Positions 1-11,700 of a stretch of DNA of 64,000 bases are shown here, in pieces. The stretch's first letter is position 1. Each line of letters starts with the position of its first letter. Below the pieces are notes generated by a model. The model worked only from the letters and a program-made list of their open reading frames with translations. It had not been told where the DNA came from and did not search any database. The stretch spans positions 34,165,205-34,229,204 of the forward strand of contig CM066912.1 in NCBI GenBank assembly GCA_033964015.1. The letters are read 5' to 3'. The position numbers and the translations under genes are program-made. Origin of the DNA: Scolanthus callimorphus. Taxonomy: Eukaryota > Cnidaria > Anthozoa > Actiniaria > Edwardsiidae.

Positions 1-3000
1 TGCCCTTCAATATGACACGCTATGCCGAGATGCTCAACTATTATTCTAAAACATTTGCCTTCAGCAAGACCTTTCGGCCCAAGTTGAAGGCCATTAGTGT
101 CACCTTAGGTAAGCTAAAGAAGCCGAAGGGCAAACGTCATCCTTTCCGAGCTTGATTTGTTGTGAATGGCTACATCTTGCAAGAAATATCGAAGAACTTG
201 GATGGAAAATAGGTAGACTCTCTCTGAAAAAAATGTTAAATATCTGCTAAAAAAATGGCACGACTAAAACAGTTTGTGTCTAGTATCACTATAAGGAACA
301 TTTACTGTTATTGAGAAAATGTACCCCAGCGCGCAAATGATTGTGGTTGGCGATGGCCTTTAAAGGAGCCGAAGGACCTTCCCATAATGCATTGTTTTGT
401 TTTTGTTTACATATACAGGGCATCAGAAGCTCTGACTTTTAGGAGCTGTTCTTTCCTTTGTGTGGTTTCTGCAAAGTATCCGTATTTTGATGGTAACAAA
501 AATGGCGGCGAAGCAGTGAATTGTGGGCAGGGTGCATCGGCGGCTACTTGAAAGACACTCATTTGTTTTTGTTTACATGCAAAATCTCAAAATAACCAGC
601 TCTTCATTTACCAAATTTAATCAAAGCTACTTCTAGCTCAGCAGAGGGAAATGGTGCTTTCTTTGATTAGGTATGCAACTACGCTGTGTAGAAAAATGTC
701 CGATTCTGTGCAACAGTTTATGTTCAAGTTGATTACCGAAAGTAAAGAGAAATATATTTGCTTCTTGCAGACGACATCGATGCCGCAATTCAGAATTTTA
801 CTGCTGCAGCCAAGTCTTTCCAAAAAGCCGTGGAAGTTGCAGACCTAAAAATGTGAGTCAAATTGGTAGTTTCTTGGTGTTATGGAGCAACATTGGTGGA
901 TGTAGTACAAAGACTTCTAACCTAGAGAACAATACAATACTGGCGGATCCAGGGGAGGGACCAGGTGGGGCGGTGCTTCCCTTCCAAGAATAAATTTATA
1001 GTAAATTTATGAGCATTTCTGATGTACCTTTTTCTTTTTGTCATATGTTTAATATTACTGTGCGCCCTCCTTCGGTCGAGTGCCCTTCCCAAATTTCTGG
1101 ATCCGCCACTAATACTTTCTTGTAAAAAGCTAAGGAATACCCGACAAAGTAGTGGCTTCCTCTTATATCACGCCGAAGTCCTTAGATAACCAAAGCTACT
1201 TCAAAGGATGGTTAATTTACCACCGTCGGCTTGCAACGAGAGCTCCCCTTTTAGGCGGTGCTTTAAGTTTAAATAATCTGATTTGCAGGTCATCTCTGGT
1301 TGCGAAGCTGAACGAGCGACTGGTTACGCTAGAGAGGGCATTTATCGACCACAGTGCTCTTATTCCTGAGAGACCATTGCAAAGGTAAGCAAGACAGACC
1401 ATAGACAGACCATGACACAACGTACGCGATGACAAGCATCATGTGGAGTCAGCCGTCCCGTCCCTCATTCTCGAACCCAGAGCTCCCCGGCTCATAACCT
1501 CGCGGGGGAGGCTCTGTTGACAGCATAAAGTGTAAAACACTAGCATACACACATCGGCACCAGTCTGGCCAAGACGGAACGCTAGCACAGTCTATTACCC
1601 GTGCAGTTCGGCAACCATGTACAGCTGTTTCGTCCTTGTTAGGACTCATCAGCATGGCATAGCCGGTGTTTGCCTCAGTAAACTTCATCGGCAAAACAAC
1701 TGCAGAGGCGACTTCGAAAATCGAAGTGCTTTAAACCACAGCAAAGACCCATGTGGGGCCTTTAGCTGCGACTGGGCTAGCGTGATGCCAATGTGCGGAT
1801 CACGCAATGAGACCAAGCTAGAGAAGTCCGTCGGTTAGCCATACTAACCTTGTCGACATGTATATGTAAATATAAAGTGTAAAACACTAGCATACACACA
1901 TCGGCACCAGTCTGGCCAAGACGGAACGCTAGCACAGTCTATTACCCGTGCAGTTCGGCAACCATGTACAGCTGTTTCGTCCTTGTTAGGACTCATCAGC
2001 ATGGCATAGCCGGTGTTTGCCTCAGTAAACTTCATCGGCAAAACAACTGCAGAGGCGACTTCGAAAATCGAAGTGCTTTAAACCACAGCAAAGACCCATG
2101 TGGGACCTTTAGCTGCGACTGGGCTAGCGTGATGCCAATGTGCGGATCACGCAATGAGACCAAGCTAGAGAAGTGACAGCCACTGACGCATGCGCGAGAT
2201 TTAATACAGAGCCACTGTGAGAAAGACCTTTCAGCGCATGCTCCAACGCTCAAAATCCGCCAATCAGCGACGGCCCTCAAATGGATGTCCCAAGAGCCTC
2301 CCCTGCGACTACGAGCAGACGAGCCGGGGAGCTCTGGGTACGAGAATGTCCCGTCCCTTCGCTCTGTTACTGCCTCAGGTGTGTCAAAAAGGCAAAAACC
2401 CGCGGCGATCCGCGAAAAGTAAAATCTCGAGGCGCGCAATGCATTATCGGAAGGCTCAGTCGCCCTTCTCCATTCATGATGCCTTGCGCGCTAGCTCGCT
2501 CCCAGTCGTCTCGCCTCGAAAATCGCTAGATCGTGCCTGGGTACGAGGCAGCCCCCGTTACGTAATTACTGACCCAGAATCGGTCAGTAGAATCTGATTG
2601 GTTGCGTTTCTTAGTAAGATAAAGGATTCCATGACAATGCACGCTCCCACGAGCAAAAGTGTGCGAAAACTCCAAAGCCAGATAACCTTATATTTTTAGC
2701 GCATGTCCCACAATTTATTGCGCGCCGTGTCTAGAAATTATTCCCAGTCCCTACGGCTCCAAAACAATTTTCATAGAAAAATCTATTGGAGAAATCACCG
2801 CAAGAGACGCAAACAAAAAAAGATTAATAACGTACGAGACTGAGATAACCAGGCACCATAGCTGTCGAAGAAGGCGAGCGTTGCCTTGGAAACGTTGTAA
2901 AAATAACTGTTTTTACTTTTTTACTGTGATTACATAATGAATACGAAAACGGTTTTTTGAACTTCATACGCCTGAGAAGGAGACTTAGACTCCTTCGCAG

Positions 3001-3272
3001 CCCCTAACGGTCGGAGTCACGCAACGCTCAAGGAGACGCTCAAGGGAATTCGCGATTGCTGTGCAGACTATTTTAGTTCTCTATTTGATTCCAGGCACGT
3101 GGTCTTAACACCGAGTTTCCACGTCTACTCCAGCGCGTTTGGAGGCGTTGCCGAGGCGTTATATCGCGTCGACGAGGGGAGAGCTAGCGCGGAAGATGTA
3201 AAGAAACAGATATCCTCTGTTGTTTATGGCATCAGATCTGCTACTCTGTTACTTAGCTTGGCTCCTATTTAA
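1..3272 (+). CDS. Glutamate carboxypeptidase II / NAALADase-like metallopeptidase, C-terminal exons (5' end outside window)
   Basis: Four exons can be joined in frame: 1-108, 771-852, 1289-1384 and 3095-3272, ending in TAA at 3270-3272. Each junction has AG/GT borders and matching phase (1, 2, 2). They encode the last 153 residues. The stretches PFNMTRYAEMLNYY, LERAFIDHSALIPERP, RHVVLTPSFHVYSSAFGG and VYGIRSATLL follow the order of the transferrin-receptor-like dimerisation domain that closes the FOLH1/NAALAD2/NAALADL1 family. Those proteins are type II membrane zinc peptidases that remove C-terminal glutamate from N-acetyl-aspartyl-glutamate or folate polyglutamates. The zinc ligands and membrane anchor lie upstream of the window, so activity cannot be judged. 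The third intron is enlarged by a mobile element carrying a ribozyme retroelement. Which paralogue this is cannot be told from the C-terminus alone. Confidence 0.85.
109..770 (+). other. Intron of the NAALADase-like gene
   Basis: AT-rich intron between the first two exons in the window, bounded by gtaag and ttcttgcag. I see no gene or repeat in it. The small open frame across 651-848 only overlaps exon 2 in a wrong frame. Confidence 0.7.
941..1108. mobile_element. Small inverted-repeat element (MITE-like), 168 bp
   Basis: The ends are inverted copies of each other: TGGCGGATCCAG at 941 and CTGGATCCGCCA ending at 1108. The element sits inside an intron, has no coding capacity, and resembles a non-autonomous DNA transposon. 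The flanking 'aatac' on both sides may be a target duplication but is not exact. Confidence 0.6.
1609..1665 (-). ncRNA. Hammerhead ribozyme, type I (copy 1)
   Basis: Read on the minus strand: stem I 5' strand CGGC-UAUG-CCAUG, core CUGAUGA, stem II GUCC-UAACAA-GGAC, core GAAA, a very short stem III around CAGCUGU, the cleavage triplet GUA, then stem I 3' strand CAUGG-UU-GCCG. Stem I pairs on both sides of an internal loop, and stem II is a perfect 4 bp helix with a 6-base loop. All conserved core bases are present. Predicted cleavage is between plus-strand positions 1619 and 1620. The three-base-pair stem III is typical of retrozyme hammerheads, which often need a dimer to cut well. Confidence 0.9.
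1956..2012 (-). ncRNA. Hammerhead ribozyme, type I (copy 2)
   Basis: Identical in sequence to copy 1 and displaced by exactly 347 bp. All core elements (CUGAUGA, GUCC/GGAC stem II, GAAA, GUA cleavage triplet and the two-part stem I) are intact. Cleavage at both copies would release a 347-nt unit RNA able to circularise. Confidence 0.9.
2349..3094 (+). other. Remainder of the last NAALADase-like intron
   Basis: Intron sequence between the family A element and the terminal exon. I see no gene or clear repeat in it; the open frames across 2217-2597 have no recognisable protein content. It ends in a gattccag acceptor at 3087-3094. Confidence 0.6.
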
Positions 3273-3737
3273 AGGGATACTTCTTGGCGTTTCTTATATC
3301 TAATCATTCAGGTAAAATTCACAGGGACAATAAGATAGTAACCAAGAAACATGCCCTCTCCCCTGCTTACGCCACCCCTGATCCAAGTATGCCTTTTCGT
3401 GTTACCAAAAGAGTGTAAAGCATCCAAGGAAAAATAAAAATAAAAATAAGCGAGGGACATCAATAACCGGCGTGCAGTGGTTCCCTCCTCTTTTGAGTCC
3501 ATTTATAACGCTGATATTTTTGTAGGGAAACATCTTGATCAGTCAAGAACTTGTTACAAAATGAGTACAATTATACAGGCTTGTGGTAATAACACGCCTT
3601 TATTAGTTTTTTCGTCATATTTACAAACAACTTTGAATTACGTTAGCTGCTTAGAAAAACAAACCGCGTATAAGACCCTGGATTTGAAGAACATGTTTGG
3701 TTAAGATTGTCCATACAACTCCATGTTTCCGTGTTTT

Positions 3738-3743
3738 AATAAA
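3738..3743 (+). terminator. Likely polyadenylation signal of the NAALADase-like gene
   Basis: AATAAA lies about 465 bases after the stop codon at 3272, with no competing gene in between. This is a position-based inference; no cleavage site can be seen. Confidence 0.4.
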
Positions 3744-3982
3744 TGAAACAAGAACCTGTTACTTTAGGTTAACATTCTAGGTTCTTATACGGGGTTTTCA
3801 AACAATTTAAAGGTAGGGGCGCAGCTACAGCTGTTTTGTAAGGTACGAAAGAGGACTTTTCTTAAATTAGCATTTACTTATTTTTATCATTATTATTTTA
3901 TGTCCCAATATTAGTAAGGGAGGGGTTTCTCCCGGCTAGGCGGTTTTGACATTTTAATAAAGTTTCTATCTATCTGATAATA

Positions 3983-4198
3983 CATCATCGTACCGAGAGC
4001 TCCCCTGCTCGCAGGGGAGGCTTTGGGGACATCCATTGAGGACCTTTGCTGATTGGCTGGTTTTGAACGTTGGTGCACCCTATGCGCAGAAAGATCTTTC
4101 TCTCAACGGCTCTGTATCAAATCTCGCGCATGCGTCAGTGGCTGTCACCAGACTCCCCCGCGAGGAGACGAGCCGGGGAGCTCTGGGTAAGAGAATGT
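3983..4198. mobile_element. MITE family A copy, uninterrupted
   Basis: About 216 bp with inverted ends (GAGAGCTCCCC near the left, GGGGAGCTCTGGGTAAGAG at the right). The interior matches the family A element at 1466-2348 after removal of its insert, including the stretches around CGCATGCGTCAGTGGCTGTC and GGACATCCAT. It shows what the empty element looks like. The left end has drifted and no clean target duplication remains. Confidence 0.75.
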
Positions 4199-5743
4199 CA
4201 TCATCAGAAAAAAACAACATCAGAAAAAGTACAGCAAAGGGAAAATTTTAGTGCGCAGTTCCGTACTTTGGGTATTGGTAGCTACGCCCCTGAAAGCTGT
4301 AACGACCCACTGCGAAGAGTAGTAACGTGAATTTCATGTAACGCGTTTTTTCAAGCAATTTCTACTTTGAGAACTCTATTGCATGCATTTTAACGTGCCA
4401 TTCACGTGTCCCCTTATACAGACTGTGAGGAAAAATAAATGCCTTCTTTTTATTTCAAAAAACATGTTAATAATAACCTTGATTTTTTCGCTTTATTTCA
4501 AAATAAAGATTGTTAGTAATGACAAAGTTTTCGAAATAATGAATTATGCTTTAAAAGATAATATTTTATTTTGTGTGATCAAAGTGGAAGGCAAATAAAT
4601 CTTACGCTATAAAAGTGTTTATTATTATTAGTAGTATAGTAGCAGTGATTTCAACTTATGGTGTTTTTAAAATGACATACTGTCACAGCTTAGCGTGTTC
4701 ATCAGACATTGTCCAGACAAATTTTGTCTTTTAAAGCGTAAGGGAAATACTAATCAGTTATTTTCATTTTATTGTGTTTCAAAATGACTTAAATGTCATT
4801 TTGTAACAGCTGAGTGTGTCTAAAACCTGCATAGCTGAATAAATTTAATCGACTCGATTATGTTATCACAAGGTCACAAGGCATATTCCCGTTCAACGGA
4901 GACTGATTTGTGCTCCAACTGCGACAGAGTAATACCGAAGAATCATGAACAAAGCCTCTTTCAGCTTAACCGAACTTATGTATATCTCAAACGAAAAATA
5001 AATGTAGACAAACCCTCAAACAATATCTCCTCACCCCCTTCCCACTTATTCCTATCGCCCCGTCTACACCCTCTACGATACATTACCCGCCTTTTATAAC
5101 AAAGATACCACTCTGCGATAAATAAATAAATAAAGTAGGAACTTCAATCCCGTCACCCACCACCCTCGAACTCAGCTACTCGCCCAATCCCCATTCCCAT
5201 TTCTCCCCCCCCCCCCCCCCATAAAAAAGTTGATTTATTTGAAGATTTTTGTCTATGTACTACATGTCTATCGTGCAATGGAAAATGCTCCCCTTTTCAT
5301 TTTACAACAATAAAGGTAAAAGCAAAAAAAAAAAGAACTAAAAATGAAAAACATATCATGTCTTTGCCATCTTACGACAGTCTTCTAAGTTCTCGAGGAA
5401 ACATACAGGACACAAATGGTGTGCGCTACATGTTCCCCAGTTTAGCCGTAGCTTAAAGGGGCTCTCGCACCCTCTCTGACAAGAAAATAGCTCAAACCGC
5501 AATCCAATTCCATCCGCTCGATAACAGGTCAAAACAACCTAGAATTGCATTTGTCTAACACTTGAAAGGTTTTTCTATTAATCTGGAGGATTATTTTGAT
5601 TACTACGGGCAATTGTACATGTGTTTTTTATGGTTACAATTTTATACTTATTTTATGTCCACGGTGCACGAATATTAAGCGTGCGAGTGCCCCTTTAAGT
5701 TGAAAAAATATTGGTTCTTATAGGTGGGGTTTTACTGTATTCT

Positions 5744-8700
5744 CTACGAGGCATTTCGTATCTTCATAACGAAGATGCCACTTAGCGCAAAGTATGATGA
5801 GGTGACAAGGAAGAGGATGATGTAGCCCAGCCCGATATCACACCGCCACTTTTCAAACATATCAATGATGATCCCGCCTACAGGGGTCGCGATGGCTTGT
5901 GGGAGCACTAGCGCCTGAAGCAACAAAAAGCACACCAATTTCAGCGGCGTAGCCAGGAATTTCCGAAGGGGGGGGGGGGGGACGAAAATGCTCAAATTTT
6001 CTCCAGCAAATACAGTAAATGTATGGGAAAATTTCCGAGAAAGGGGGGGCCCTGGACACCCCCTGGCTACGCCCCTGAATTTATTACCTCGAAAAACACT
6101 CAAGAAAAAAAAATCATATTTCCAGGGAAACACAATCGCTAAAGTACTAGAATGACCTTTTTTATATCGTATATCGTATATGCTTTTTACCGGCTGGGAG
6201 GTACTTATAGAGAAACTGTGACCAAGGGCTCCGGCCGAGGTCAACATTTTCCAGGCCGAGGTCATAGTTTTATCCTATACGGACCGACCTAAAGCCGGAA
6301 AATACATTTTCTCCAACTCTAAAATTTGATTTTTTCGACGAAAACAAGCGCGCGCAAATGGTTACTAGGTCAGAGATAGGAAAATATTGCCCCCCGCGCG
6401 CTCTAAAGAACTGATCAGAATACAGAATTCGTTACCGTGCCCTCGAGGAAAAAAAAAGAAACTTTATTTCGCATGCGTTTTTTTTCTACGACACATATTT
6501 TCTATATGGTGCACCCATAAAATTCTGGATCCGTCACTGTGATTAACGTAGTGTTCACCATACCTGATGCCAAATGGCCAAGTCCTTCGCCTTGTCCTTC
6601 TCCTCGGGAAGAACATCCATGACAAGCGCGAAATCCACCGCACTATAAGCCCCGAAACCGATACCTAGCGAGGTGAAGGTGAAGAAAATTGAAAATATAT
6701 TGTCCAACCTAAAACACAGTCTCGTTATCCTGCTAGCCGGCTCTCCAGTGGGTTTTCTCGGATATTTGATTTGTTTGGTGCGCGGGATTCCTGTGTCGCG
6801 GGGGGAAGTAGCCTGCTAGTCGGCTCTCCAGTGGGTTTTCTCGGATATTTGATTTGTTTGGTGCGCGGGATTCCTGTGTCGCGGGGGGAAGTAACCTGCT
6901 AGCCGGCTCTACAGTGGGTTTTGTCTGATATTTGATTATCTTCGGCGCGCGGGATTCCTGTGTCGCGGGGGACTTCAACTTCGAAAGCGTGCATTTTGTA
7001 ACCAATGCTTGGAGATTACGACAAAAATGTTTGTTGCAAAGTATGGACAATTTTGAAGCTAAAAATAGACAACTCTAAAACGTCAATGGGCGGGGCAGTC
7101 TAGGATCGTCACTCCGGGCAATGGGCTCCAGTGTCATTAAGATGTGTCATCAATAAACAGGGAAACAGGGACAGATAGACGATTGTGATGCTGTATTTCC
7201 GTGAGACGTAAAGACAAGTATAAGAGCTTACCGAATGTCAAGGACACAGGTATTGCGGCATAGAAAGCGTACTTGCCCTGAAGGCCGGCAAGTATAACGG
7301 CACACACGCTCATCAGAATGGCTAAAACAACAAAAGAAGGTGATTACACAGAGGAAATGTACTTTGCTGGTGCTATTGATCAAGATATCTGCGTCGTCAC
7401 TCATCTCTTAGGAAATTGGAAAGCATAGATTCTATACCTATATATTATTAGATGTTTTTTCATGTAATACAGGAGGATATTTTACGAGTTGTGGACGCAC
7501 TTTTCCGAGCCGCGCAGGGGCGAGAGAAAATGTGAGCAACGAGTATAGTATATGTCCGCCAGTATTACATGAAAAAAGACATCTGAATTTTTTGTCTTGT
7601 ATAACTAAGGGACCACAGGAATTGGCCAATGCTGTTGTGGACTCCCCGCCAGATGTTCATGTTTGTCTCGTGATGTGTAATTAGTTTAATATGCTTGTAT
7701 AATTATTAAATTTTCTTTTGTTAATGGCGAAGCAGAATAAATAAAAATAAATAAATAAAACATCTAATGAGTTATTTATTATACGACAAACAAAAATGTT
7801 TCCTTTTCTTTTCAAGATAAGCCATTCAAATGCGCGCGCACAACCTGCACTCTATTTTGACCTTATATGGTAAAGGACGTCACGGTCTTATAATAAAGGA
7901 TCTCATTATGATATTTTATTTGTAGTATCCGAGAAGCGAACTGAGAGATACATTTTCTTACCCGATCCTAGAACTAGAGGTTTTCTTCTGCGTAGTCTAT
8001 CTGACAGAAAACCTCCAACTACAGAACTGTCGACAGAAACAAATTTGTATTAGTTGTTGTCTGGCGCTATTAATGTTAGTAGTCAACAAGGCAGTGTATT
8101 ACAAGGCAATGTGTTACTTGAACTTATCGCGTGTTTCAGGGAACACAGTATTTGAACAAAAAATTATATACAAGTTCCATCAGTAATATATAACTACAAT
8201 AAAATAAAATAAAATAGCTAAGATAGTACGCGCGCTCTGATTGGCGAGAGCTGTGCATTCTCGCATTATAAACCCACGGCAGATGCAATGCTATTGGAAT
8301 GCTGGAAAAACACTTGAAAAGTTTTGAACTCACTGGCTACGGCTCGTGACTTTCAAACTTTTCTCGTGTTTGTCCAGCATCCCTTGCGTTTATCAAATTA
8401 CAAACCACGGAAATCCACTTAAATATAACTATGACAGTATATAAAGATTACATACACATAAAAAGTAGTTATACTGGTCTATCTATCCAGTACTGCTAGA
8501 ACTCACAATATGGCTGCTGCGAACAATAACGGTAACAGCAGCATGGCCACGCCCCTCTCAGGGGGCCAACAGTTTGGTAGATTGACCATATCACCTAGCC
8601 AGAACTCCAGAAACCTAACGAGATAATATAACATTAGAATGGGCTCAATGTGTCTGCTTTGAGTGAGACATCTGCTTGTTAGCGGTACGGGATGTATCAT

Positions 8701-11700
8701 CCAGAAAGGGCATACACAAGGACGAGGGGGTAGAGGAGGGGAGGGGGGTCTTGTTACTATCTTGCCCTCCCTCCCCTAAAGTGTAAGTTGTCCTGCCGCC
8801 TCGGTTAATATCGGAGTTCAAGATCGCAGCCGTCAGTGAATCTTGGAATCACGGGAATCACAATGGCAGTCCTAATCTCAAACTCTAGCTGTAAGCTAGA
8901 TGAACGTTTTTACCCTCTTAGAGTCTGTAAGGGTGTTTAATTCACAATCAGAGATCAATGACTAGCAGATTAAGGCCTCCCGCGGGTAATAATGAAGGCG
9001 GATACAGAGGGGGGGGGAGGGGGGCACATTGATGTGGCCATACTGACCGTGTCCCTCACTCCTGGGAATGTGTACCCCCTGACAAATGTATTTAAAGATG
9101 GTATTTTCTATACTGACCCTGTGACGGTTGCCACGCCTTGCTGCATGAGAAATCGTGTGAGGAACACCCATCTGAAGTCCCGCTCTTCAGGTTTGAAACA
9201 AAAATATATCAGGAATTACAAGAGTTGATTTGTCTGAAATAACGTATTGAGTTGGCTAACAAAGACTCGCTCCTAGCGGAAGAAAGGCGTGGATCCAGCC
9301 ACACAAGTTGAATGGAATTTAAAATGGGCTCTCAAGAACGAACGAGCAACTATGGCAAAAAAATATATATTGGTTTCTGTCATGCACAATATTTTAGATA
9401 TATGGGCCACGTGTGCCGTATGGAAAAAAATGGCTTACAAAAGCAGGTGCTCTCCTGGATCTCAGCTGAACTTTGAAAGATGGGTACCATTTGGCGACTA
9501 GCTCGAAAATTTTGGTCGCCAATCCTCCGAATTTGGTCGCCATTGGCAACCATGTGGTCGCGATGCCGGGCTTTGTGGTGGCGGGGGCTTATTGTTACTA
9601 CAATTAAGGTAGACCTCAAGACGGGGGCTGATTAGAGAAGGGATTATTAGGGCGTTTACGGTAAATTTTTATTTTAGTATTATCAAACTTATCAGCGAAA
9701 TCGTCACATCAGTGGAGGTGATAAACATACCCTTTAGGGGTTCCCAGTAAGCTAGGAAGAGCACTTTCATATCTAAAAACAAGAACAGATCAGGGGTAAA
9801 CATTAGTGTTTCAGAGCCAGAAACTCAGGAGTTAGGTAGCCTGAGTTAACAGCCGTTCTTTAGCGCGCCGATCACTGGGTTCCCTATGCTGTGAGAAAAG
9901 ACGTATGCTTCCTTTGTGCTTCGGATCGGCCACCATATAGGCGAAGGAGGCTCCTGTTGCTGGGCTCCCGACGAAATCCATCATTGCTATACTATGGAAT
10001 TCGCCCTATTTCTTTTCTTAGAAACTCCACAAATCAAGGAGATTTTGGTCATAGAATAGGAAAAACGGGGGGAAATGAGACCAATTAGGGGACGAAGAAA
10101 GTACGACTTGCATTTAGTCGGGACCCGGCCAAGTGTCGAAAATTAAACGCAAAGTAAATACATATATTCGAACAGGAGCGAAACCCATTCAACAGCCAAC
10201 CAATTAGGGGACGAAGAAAGTACGACTTGCATTTAGTCGTGACCCGGCAAAGAAAACAAGAGACACTGTCTTGCTTTTCTTCGGATTCTCATTGGCTGAC
10301 TAAACAAGCAGCCAGGACCTCAACCAATAGGAACCTGTAGATACAGAAGTTTGATTTACTTTCGACAATCAATTGAAGGTCGGTCTACACTTACACAGTG
10401 ATTTTTCTCGAGCGAGTTGTAATTCCAATTCTCTAGTGTACACGAGATGCAAATCCGGTGCGAATATTCCGCTCTCTTTTCTTCAAAGCGCATCAAGTTG
10501 CAAAGAGTTTCGGACATGACCGAAATCTCCGCGACATCACGCGACAAAAATTGCGGTCGGTCGCGCCGAGTTGAACTTAGTTTATATTCTTCGTTTGCAA
10601 CTGACGTCACTAATACGTTCTGGTGGATGATTAACAAAAGATATGTAATCAGCGTCCATTCTGGTACCAGCAGTCATGCATTACGTGCATTGTCTTTTGA
10701 TTCTCTAGAGATTGGTTGAAAACCAAGAATTAGTAATTTTGAGTTGACGCGTACGTGCGAGAAAAATCGCCCCGACTCGCGCGACAAAAATTGCCGCAAA
10801 AATTGCAAGTGTAAACGGGCCTTAAGGAGCCCTAGTCAGCCACTCCTTTGTTATTGTTTTCAGTCGATATGAGACGACGAATTACGTGTAGAATCTTGAA
10901 ATAGTCTTCTAGAATCGAAGTTTTATTATTCATTTATCGAATTCTATCGCAAATATTGCACTACATTTCCTAAATCAGCCGATGGAAATGGATGCTTTCT
11001 CTGTCTCGGTATGTTGCTAGGCTGACAAAATGGAGGCTGACAGAGGCTCTTTAAAACAGGCGTGTACGTACTTAGTGGCTGATGCGTGGCTTTCCCTGGT
11101 GTCTCTGGACAAGTAACCACCGTCAATATCATACAAACAAAGTACAGAATGGCGATCAGTGCGTATGTGCCAACCACTCCAAGTCTCTAGAAACACAAGT
11201 CAATATCACCGTCAATATCATACAAACAAAGTACAGAATGGCGATCAGCGCGTATGTGCCAACTACCCCAAGTCTCTAGAAACACAAGAAAGAAACGATG
11301 ACATTGACATGCGTTCCAACAGCGCGTGACTGTACAAGAGCGTGATATCCATATTCAGGCTACGTGACCAAGACTCTTGGTAAGAGTCGAAAGCTCAAGG
11401 TACTCTATATCAATGTATCCAAAGTTTTCATTTGCACAAAGGCTGCCAGTATTCCTGTCTAATATGGCATGCCTTTTGAGCTTCAATGGACGATTCCAGC
11501 TATAAGCGCGCGCACTTAGAAAGGCCTGTAAATGGCATGTAAAGCCCGGTGCACACTAGCGACATAACGACATAAGGACGTTATGTTGCAACGAAAAAAG
11601 TCAGGAAAATAATTGAAATAATCAATATTTTCCATGGATCTTCATTAGATTACTTCACCAAAGCAATCTGATGTTATTTTTTGACGACTTCAACTTCTTG

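Larger units (their letters stand above)
1524..2173 (-). mobile_element. Retrozyme: tandem hammerhead-ribozyme retroelement, 1.9 units of 347 bp
   Basis: One full 347 bp unit (1524-1870) is followed by a second, nearly identical unit lacking its last 44 bp (1871-2173). Each unit carries a hammerhead ribozyme on the minus strand at the same place. The pair is flanked by TGACAG at 1518-1523 and 2174-2179, a 6 bp target duplication made inside the terminal repeat of the host MITE. Tandem dimers with one hammerhead per unit and no protein are the hallmark of retrozymes, non-autonomous retroelements that spread through circular RNA and are thought to rely on Penelope-like machinery. No ORF longer than chance is present. 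Confidence 0.85.
1466..2348. mobile_element. MITE family A copy, split by a retrozyme
   Basis: The ends are long inverted repeats: CATTCTCGAACCCAGAGC at 1466 and the matching GCTCTGGGTACGAGAATG ending at 2348. A 10 bp duplication, TCCCGTCCCT, flanks it at 1456-1465 and 2349-2358. Ten bases suggests a Mutator-type transposase, but that is inference. Without the insert at 1524-2173 the element is about 230 bp, close to the related copy at 3983-4198. A third, damaged copy is at 14224-14430. Confidence 0.8.
3273..5743. other. Intergenic spacer between two convergent genes
   Basis: AT-rich spacer holding the 3' flanks of the NAALADase-like gene (+) and the transporter (-). It contains the family A element at 3983-4198 and a C homopolymer near 5206-5220. 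The short open frames here have no recognisable content. Confidence 0.7.

Noticed and set aside
1964..2176. 70-residue forward frame repeated in both retrozyme units
   Set aside because: It runs antisense through the ribozyme and is duplicated only because the unit is duplicated; no protein features.
5744..6265. A single 173-residue minus-strand protein
   Set aside because: Only the last 56 residues are real coding sequence (exon 5744-5914); the rest reads through intron and a MITE.
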